Assembly (NCBI GenBank): GCA_033065855.1 | Contig: JAVXUO010002755.1 | Location: 260,001-324,000, forward strand | DNA from: Escallonia rubra | Lineage: Eukaryota > Streptophyta > Magnoliopsida > Escalloniales > Escalloniaceae | Length of the DNA: 64,000 nt | Direction of reading: 5' to 3' | Shown here: positions 57,842-64,000 of the stretch, in pieces | Layout: each line of letters starts with the position of its first letter | How positions within the stretch are numbered: the stretch's first letter is position 1 | Notes under the pieces: generated by a model | The model's input: only the letters and a program-made list of their open reading frames with translations | Databases searched by the model: none | What the model was told of the DNA's origin: nothing | Program-made: the position numbers and the translations under genes

Positions 57842-58805
57842 ATAATGATTTGGTTGAATTACTTGTTAACACTCCTAGCTCAAAACAAATCTCTTCCAAA
57901 ACTTTGGCTTTAGAAAAACAAAATGAAGATTTAAAAGTTGAGATTTGTGATTTGAAAAAATGTCTTGAAAAATTTGTTGATGGTCAAAACAATTTGGATG
58001 TCATGCTTGGATGCCAAAGAATTGGCCTAAACAAAGGTGGTCTTGGATTAGATCCCATGGCCATGCCTCCTAAAGTTTTGCAACAACAAGCTAGGTTGAA
58101 TATTCATACAAAACGACCAAAGAACTATTGCACACCTTTTACACATTGCGGTTGGTGCAACAAGAAAGGACATACGACTAATCATTGTCCTTGTAGAATT
58201 ATTTTTATTAGAGGTAGAAAGAAAATGTGGATTGTGAAAGGTCAAGAATACAAATGCATTACTCATTACTTGATTTGTGTTTCAAAGCCAAATCTAGTAG
58301 CAAGAAGTGGATTCTTGATAGTGGATGCTCAAGACATATGACCGGCAACATATCTCTTTTCACATCGATTGATCTTAAGGAATGAGGAAATATGACCTTC
58401 GGTGACAATTCTCAAGGAAAAATCAAAGGTAAAGGAACTATTGGTAAGGAACCACATTCAATTGAGAATGTGTTATATGTTGAAGGATTGAAGCATAACT
58501 TGCTAAGTATTAGTCAATTTAGTGATAAAGGTTTTAAAGTTATCTTTGAGGCTTCTCAATGCACTATACTATCTTTGAAGAACAATGAAACTATCTTGAT
58601 CGGTAGTAGAGATAATAATGTTTACTCCATTCAATTAAATGATTTAGCTAACCAAGATGTCAAGTGTCTTAGTGCTATTAGTGAAACATCTTGGCTTTGG
58701 CATCGAAGACTTGGTCACATGCACATGTAGCATTTGAAGCATATTTGAAGCAAAGAACTTGTGAGGGGTCATTAAGTTTGAGAAAGATAAAGTATGTGAT
58801 GCTTG
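57832..58805 (+). pseudogene. Protease region and integrase zinc finger of the SIRE-like element
   Basis: 57832-58290 continues the gag tail (a second CX2C-type motif, CGWCNKKGHTTNHC). After a frameshift near 58295 the protease motif WILDSGCSRHMTG appears, with the active-site Asp. A TGA at 58383 follows, then NMTFGDNSQGKIKGKGTIG and the pre-integrase stretch WLWHRRLGHMHM, ended by a TAG at 58728. Several more lesions lie before 58805. Confidence 0.8.
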
Positions 58806-58809
58806 TCAA

Positions 58810-59472
58810 ATGGGTAAGCAAAAGAAAGTTTCTCACAAACCGAAGAAAATGGTATCTACTTCTAGACCCTTGCAATTACTTGACATGGATTTGTTTGGAC
58901 CAATCCCTACTACTAGTCTTGGTGGTAAATCATATTGTTTTGTTATTGTTGATGACTATTCTCGCTATACTTGGACTTTCTTTTTGGCTACCAAAGATGA
59001 ATCTCTAAATGTGTTCACTTCATTTGCAAAACGTGTTCAAAATCAAAAAGGTTATTTGATTACCAACATTCGAAGTGATCATGGTAGAGAATTTGAAAAT
59101 TCAAAAATAGGAGCATTGTGTGATGACTTTAGGATATCACATAATTTTTCGGCTCCTAGAACTCCTCAACAAAATGGTGTTGCCGAAAGAAAGAATAGGT
59201 CTTTGCAAGAAGCGGCAAGAACAATGCTTAACGAATATGGTTTACCCAAGTACTTTTGGGCGGAGGCGGTCAATTGTGCTTGTTTTGTTCTTAATAGAGT
59301 TATCTTGCGAAATTTTTTGTTAAAAACCCCTTATGAGCTTTTTAATGATAAGAAACCTAAGGTGAGCTTTTTTAGAGTCTTTGGTTGCAAATGCTTTGTT
59401 TTAAATACCAAGGATCACCTTAGCAAATTTGATTCCAAAACCTTTGAGGGTATTTTTTCTTGGTTACTCTAA
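58810..59472 (+). pseudogene. Integrase core of the SIRE-like element
   Basis: Catalytic Asp in LLDMDLFGPIPTTS, Asp in IRSDHGREFEN and Glu in QQNGVAERKNRSLQ are all present. The frame ends by one extra T in a T-run (GGTATTTTTTCTTGG, about 59455), after which the expected GYSNNSMAYRVYNKS continues in the overlapping frame. Confidence 0.87.
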
Positions 59473-61395
59473 TAATAGTATGGCATATAGAGTTTATAAT
59501 AAAAGTAATTTGGTTGTTGAAGAATCCATTAATGTTACTTTTGATGAGACTAATCCTTTTCTTCGGAGGACTAACATTGTTAATGTAGATGACATAGACA
59601 ATGACTTGAGAACTTTGGACATAAGTAAAACACTACAAGGCAACCCCAAAGAAATTGATCTAGGGGAGCAACAATCAAGTTCTCAAGAGGGAAACGAGGA
59701 AGCAATCAATGATGCTTCAAACTTGGACAACTCTCAAGAATTACCAAAAGATTGGACTTACAAAAAGGATCATCCAAGCGATCAAATCTTAGGTAATCCT
59801 TCGAGTGGGGTAAGAACTCGACGCTCTCTTCAACAACATGTTAATATAGCGTTTCTTTCCCAAATTGAACCAAAGAACTTCTCCGAAGCTCTACATCATG
59901 AATCTTGGATGCTTGCAATGCAAGAAGAGCTTGTTCAATTTGAAAGAAATCAAGTTTGGACCCTTGTGCCTAAACCTCAAAACTTTAGGATTATAGGCAC
60001 AAAATGGATTTTTAGAAACAAACTTGATGAATCCGGAGTCGTGGTTAGAAACAAGGCTAGATTAGTGGCCCAAGGTTATAACCAAGAGGAAGGAATTGAT
60101 TTTGATGAAACTTATGCACCGGTAGCTAGACTTGAATCTATAAGAATGCTTTTAGTTTTTTCTTGCTATAGAGATTTTAAACTCTTTCAAATGGATGTCA
60201 AGAGTGCTTTTATAAATGGTTTTATTTCGGAGGAGGTCTATGTGGCTCAACCTCCCGGCTTTGAACATGAAAAATTTCCAAACCATATTTTCAAGCTTAG
60301 CAAAGCTCTTTATGGTTTAAAACAAGCTCCTAGAGCTTGGTATGAAAGGCTAAGTAGTTTTCTTTTAGAAAATGGTTTTTCAAGAGGAAAACTTGACCCC
60401 ACTCTTTTTATAAAATCTAAGGGCAAGGACTTATTGTTGGTGCAAATTTATGTTGATGATATTATATTTGGAGCTACTAATGGATCCTTGTGCGAAGAGT
60501 TTGCTTCTTGTATGAGTAAGGAGTTTGAAATGAGCATGATGGGAGAACTCACCTTCTTCTTTGGATTGCAAATCAAACAAAGCAAGGATGAAATCTTTAT
60601 CAACCAAGCTAAATACACCAAAGAGCTACTCAAAAGATTTGACATGGAAGCATCAAATGCTTTTGACACTCCAATGAGCTCTTCATTAAAGCTTGATAAA
60701 CATGAAAAGGGTAAGGATGTTGATATTAAGCGCTATCGAGGTATGATCGGATCACTCCTTTACCTTACCGCAAGTAGACCCGATATAATGTTTAGTGTTT
60801 GTTTATGTGCTAGATTTCAAGCTTGTCCTAAGGAATCTCATTTGATTGCCGTCAAGAGAATCCTTAGATATCTTAAGCGCACTCACGATTTAGGGATATG
60901 GTTTCCTAGAAACACTTCATTTTTTGACCTAATTGGTTACTCCAATGCCGACTATGCCGGTTGTAAAACCGAGCAAAAAAGTACTAGTGGAGGTTGCCAA
61001 TTCCTAGGTCACTCTCTTGTTTCTTGGAGTTCCAAAAAGCAAAACTCGGTTGCACTCTCTACCACCGAAGCCGAATATATGGCGGTTGGTGCTTGTTGTG
61101 CACAAATTCTTTGGATGAAACAAACCCTTTTGGATTTTGGACTCAAGTATGATCACATACCTATCTTATGCGATAACTTGAGTGCCATTGATTTGAGCAA
61201 AAATCCCATCCAACATTCACGAACCAAGCACATTGAAATCAAACACCATTTTTCCGTGATCATGTGCAAAAAGGTGATATCGTTCTCGATTTCGTGGACA
61301 CAAATCATCAAATAGCGGATATCTTCACTAAACCGCTAGATTCGAAGAGGTTCACCGCTCTTAGAAGAGAACTTGACATGTCTTCACCTTTGTAA
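59429..61395 (+). pseudogene. Reverse transcriptase and RNase H of the SIRE-like element
   Basis: Open for 628 codons to 61315. RT motifs are GTKWIFRNKLDESGVVVRNK, KLFQMDVKSAFINGFI, KALYGLKQAPRAWYERL and QIYVDDIIFGATN (YVDD site). RNase H: NADYAGCKTEQKSTSGGCQF and STTEAEYMAVGACCAQILWM. A missing T near 61250 (CATTTTTCC) shifts the frame. In the other frame the normal end (HVQKGDIVLDFVDTNHQIAD, then IFTKPLD) reaches TAA at 61393-61395. Apart from the two T-run indels this part of pol is intact. Confidence 0.9.
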
Positions 61396-62491
61396 CTATA
61401 TTGTTATACATCTTGTGGTTTAAACATGCAAGTTGCACTTCACATGCTTGAGCATTATTTCATATGCTTATAGCATGTTTTCGTTATTTTCTCTCGAATT
61501 TTTTGAGCTTGTTGATATTCATTTATATCATTTGTGTTTAACTTATTTCATACACATTTATATTGACATATTCATATGCATATTCAATTTCAAGACTGTT
61601 TGATTTTTGGTAATACAGTCGACTGCATGTATTAATACAGTCGACTGCAAGTGTTGAATACAGTCGACTGCAAGTGTTGAATACAGTCGACTGCAAGTGT
61701 TGAATACAGTCGACTGCGTTACGGGGAAAGGGCATAAATCGACCCATTTCGGCAGATTCTTCATTTCCTCTCAACCCATTCGAAACCCTTCTCTCTTCTC
61801 TCACACTAGGAATCAACTCGTCTCAGATCTGCTTGAAATTGGTATGTAATTCTTCCCATATCTTGTTCTAATACATGTTTTACACACTTTCACCGATTGT
61901 TTTCACCCACATTGTTCAAAACTTATGCAAATTCGAATTGCTCATTACTTTTTATTTCGTCCAATTTTCATCTATTGAGCATGCTATTACTTGTTTTAAC
62001 TCTTGATTCATGCTTGGGGATGTATGTTGCATGATCCTACACAGTTTAATTACATGAAATCACGTAAAAATTGATTTTCCCCAAATTTCATAAACTAGGG
62101 TTTTTCGTAATATCAAAATCTCTTCAATTAATTAAGCAGTTACATGATTGTTCACTTGATTCATGCTTAATTACGTTATTTGCTTGATTATACATGGTTA
62201 ATTACCTTCAATTTGTCCAAAATTGGTCTTTCCCCAAATTGCATAAATTAGGGTTCTTCATCTATAAAAAAATTTCAAATTGATCATGCAATTAGATGTC
62301 TTATCTCTTCATTCATGTTTAGTTATACATATTACTTGCTTCAACATAGTTACTTACATTCAATTTGTACTAAATTTTTTAAATTGCATTAACTAGGGTT
62401 TATTTTTTCAAACATTTCATAAACCCTAATTTTTTATTTTTGCATATTTCTTATGTTCTCTATCTTCCAAATTTGTTAGATTGATTCAAGA
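61396..62491 (+). other. Spacer between pol and the third ORF
   Basis: AT-rich, non-coding, with the palindrome array at 61614-61722 and a CT-rich stretch (61770-61800). GTATG at 61842 after CTTGAAATTG could be a splice donor, and TTAG before the third ORF at about 62476-62479 an acceptor, so the third ORF may be expressed by splicing. This is inference. Confidence 0.45.
61614..61722. repeat. Five-copy palindrome array ACAGTCGACTGCA between pol and third ORF
   Basis: Units ATACAGTCGACTGCAAGTGT plus TGA, about 24 bp, five in a row; the first and last differ. The same palindrome recurs in the LTRs of this family. Confidence 0.95.
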
Positions 62492-63784
62492 ATGCCTAGA
62501 GAGAAACGTGCTCGCACTAGTTCATCCCGATCACGAGCTGCACCCGCACCCGCGCCCGAGCCCGATCCTATCGCGATAGAGTTTGACCGCAACCGCTATC
62601 AAAACCGTGAGGCTCTAGACCGTTTCTCCGCTCAAAACTCTTCTCCTCTGGCTCCAGGTTTGCGTTTAGACACTCCTTTTCTATCTAGCATAGGTGTACT
62701 TAGACACCTTCAGGATTACTATCTTGATCGTCTTATTGATAGGAACACCATCCTATATTATCCTGATGCAATCCGTCTTTTTTATGCAAATCTGACTTGG
62801 AGCATTGCCACTGAGTCGTGTACACTCACTTCATATGTCTTTGGTTGGCGTCTCTCATTCTCTCAGTCACGACTAGCAGATCTTCTAGGCCTCCCCGACA
62901 CTGGTTTTTCATTTTCCCTAGAGATGATTCCTGTCGCCAGTCAATCACATTGGTTTGACCGACCTTTTTCCATCGAGGACCAGCTTCGACACACACTTCA
63001 CAGTCGACAGATTAGGGCTGCATATAAGCCCACCCTTAGTGACCTACCACCTCTGTCTCGACTATTCCATCATGTCATCGGTCACAACGTCATCCCTAGA
63101 GCTGGGGGTCTTTCATTTGTTTCTTACATAGACGTTCAGCTCTTGGACTTTTTCCGCTCGGGTACACCGCTTAACCTCTCTCGTCTTATCATGTTGAACA
63201 TGATTAGGAGCGCTTCTCATCCTGGCTTAGCTATACCTTACGGCCTCCTACTCACTCGCATTTTTGTTGCCTTTGACATACATCTTCCCTGTGAGTATAT
63301 TGAGGTGACTCGGCACAATGTACTCGACTGCTCTACCCTTCGTAGGAAGAAAGTTTTAGATGATCGCAGTCGTTTCTTGCCTGAGCCCGACATGGACACT
63401 GCTATGGCGGATGATGATGATGATGATGATGAGGATGCGAATGATGATGAGGATGAGGCTGATGGAGATGATGGTGATGATGATGAGGATGATGCTGCTG
63501 ATGCTGATAGAGATACCGGCGACGGGATTGATCGTGATCCACCTCCGTTGATCATTCCGAGTACACACGAGGCGGGCACTTCTTCCTGTCCTTCTGCTTC
63601 CGGATATGAAGATATCCTCGCATGCTTAGATATGATGCATCAGCATATACATGCCGGTTTTAGTCGGATGGATCTCGCCCATATCCAGCTCAGTCGACGC
63701 CTCTCTCGCATGGAGGATCATTGTGGGATTCAGTGTCCCGAGGAGGACATCTTTCATCCACCACCTCCACCATCGGGTCCTTAG
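62492..63784 (+). CDS. Intact third ORF of the SIRE-like element (plant transposon protein type)
   Basis: 430 codons, ATG to TAG with no lesion. Residues 1-30 are basic, then Pro/Ala-rich (APAPAPEPDP). Residues about 30-270 form a globular region (FYANLTWSIATESCTLTSYV, SRLADLLGLPDTGFSFSL, RAGGLSFVSYIDVQLLDFF) resembling the putative plant transposon protein domain common in plant elements. Residues about 303-350 are a long Asp/Glu run coded by GAT repeats. The tail has a helical stretch (ILACLDMMHQHIHAGFSRMD). No signal peptide or membrane segment is evident, so it does not look like an envelope protein. Its role is unknown. Confidence 0.8.
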   Translation: MPREKRARTSSSRSRAAPAPAPEPDPIAIEFDRNRYQNREALDRFSAQNSSPLAPGLRLDTPFLSSIGVLRHLQDYYLDRLIDRNTILYYPDAIRLFYANLTWSIATESCTLTSYVFGWRLSFSQSRLADLLGLPDTGFSFSLEMIPVASQSHWFDRPFSIEDQLRHTLHSRQIRAAYKPTLSDLPPLSRLFHHVIGHNVIPRAGGLSFVSYIDVQLLDFFRSGTPLNLSRLIMLNMIRSASHPGLAIPYGLLLTRIFVAFDIHLPCEYIEVTRHNVLDCSTLRRKKVLDDRSRFLPEPDMDTAMADDDDDDDEDANDDEDEADGDDGDDDEDDAADADRDTGDGIDRDPPPLIIPSTHEAGTSSCPSASGYEDILACLDMMHQHIHAGFSRMDLAHIQLSRRLSRMEDHCGIQCPEEDIFHPPPPPSGP

Positions 63785-64000
63785 GCGTTAGGACTTATGC
63801 TCTCAGACTCCTTTATGTTTTTCAAAACTTGTCATGGATGTTATGCGTCGTATTATTAAAACTTGGTTGAGTTTTTAATTTAGCACTTTGATTCTCGTTT
63901 ATCTTGCTGCACTTTTTGATTCATATTACGTTTTTATGTGCTATTATTACCGGTCTTGATATTCCTTTTGATGGTTATTCAAGTACTTATGCCTTCTTAT

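Larger units (their letters stand above)
55254..64000 (+). mobile_element. SIRE-like Ty1/Copia element, runs past the window end
   Basis: 5' LTR (55254-56510), initiator-Met tRNA primer site, gag with zinc knuckle, protease, integrase, RT and RNase H in Copia order, then a long non-coding stretch and a third ORF. A long LTR, a large element and an extra ORF after pol point to the SIRE/Maximus lineage. The 3' LTR is not in the window. The solo LTR at 1220-2659 is of the same family. Confidence 0.9.

Noticed and set aside
63238..63579. Ser-rich and Ile-rich ORFs opposite the acidic run
   Set aside because: Shadow frames of the GAT repeat in the third ORF.
62492..63784. Envelope-like protein
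   Set aside because: No signal peptide, transmembrane segment or glycoprotein-like Cys pattern could be seen.
1..64000. tRNA or rRNA genes
   Set aside because: I looked for cloverleaf-like B-box motifs and rRNA signatures and saw none beyond the tRNA-complementary primer sites of the retrotransposons.

Overview
This window is nuclear DNA of a flowering plant. It has GT-AG introns, plant-only protein families (UGT85 glycosyltransferase, AP2/ERF, B3, FAR1-type transposase with plant mobile domain) and a nested population of plant transposable elements. I cannot name the species. Almost everything is transposon-derived. The only clear host gene is a UGT85-type glucosyltransferase at 12.2-14.6 kb (minus strand), which carries one frameshift near its C-terminus.

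Layout. (1) 1-10.9 kb: most of a large Mutator-like element (MULE) with a broken FAR1-type transposase (+), a broken B3-domain gene (+), an unknown small ORF (+) and a broken gene joining a plant mobile domain to a ULP1-type SUMO protease (-). Three blocks of one hairpin-forming repeat separate them. A solo SIRE-type Copia LTR splits the transposase. (2) 10.9-18.7 kb: three non-autonomous inverted-repeat DNA elements around the UGT85 gene. One has a perfect 9-bp target duplication. Another is a Pack-MULE that fuses a malectin-domain gene fragment to an ERF gene fragment. (3) 19.8-25.0 kb: minus-strand LTR remnants of a Tat-lineage Ty3/Gypsy family, one with long degenerate minisatellites. (4) 25.0-51.2 kb: two related Tat-lineage elements, A (+) and B (-), in tail-to-tail inverted orientation. 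Both have lost their 3' ends. A 4.6-kb spacer between them holds a hAT fragment and a PIF/Harbinger element. B carries an antisense extra ORF and a solo LTR with a perfect 5-bp target duplication. (5) 51.2-54.4 kb: a minus-strand LINE broken by another solo LTR. (6) 54.8-55.2 kb: a diverged copy of the UGT85 upstream region, lacking the MULE found in the first copy. (7) 55.25 kb to the end: a SIRE-like Copia element with 5' LTR, initiator-tRNA primer site, gag, protease, integrase, RT/RNase H and an uninterrupted 430-codon third ORF; its 3' LTR lies beyond the window.

Nearly all element genes carry in-frame stops and frameshifts, many of the stops one transition away from Trp, Gln or Arg codons, as expected of old methylated elements. 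Recurring non-coding structure is the most unusual content: hairpin arrays in the MULE, palindromes built on AGTCGACT in two unrelated LTR families, 31-bp palindromic tandem repeats in a small MULE, and variable minisatellites in the Tat LTRs.
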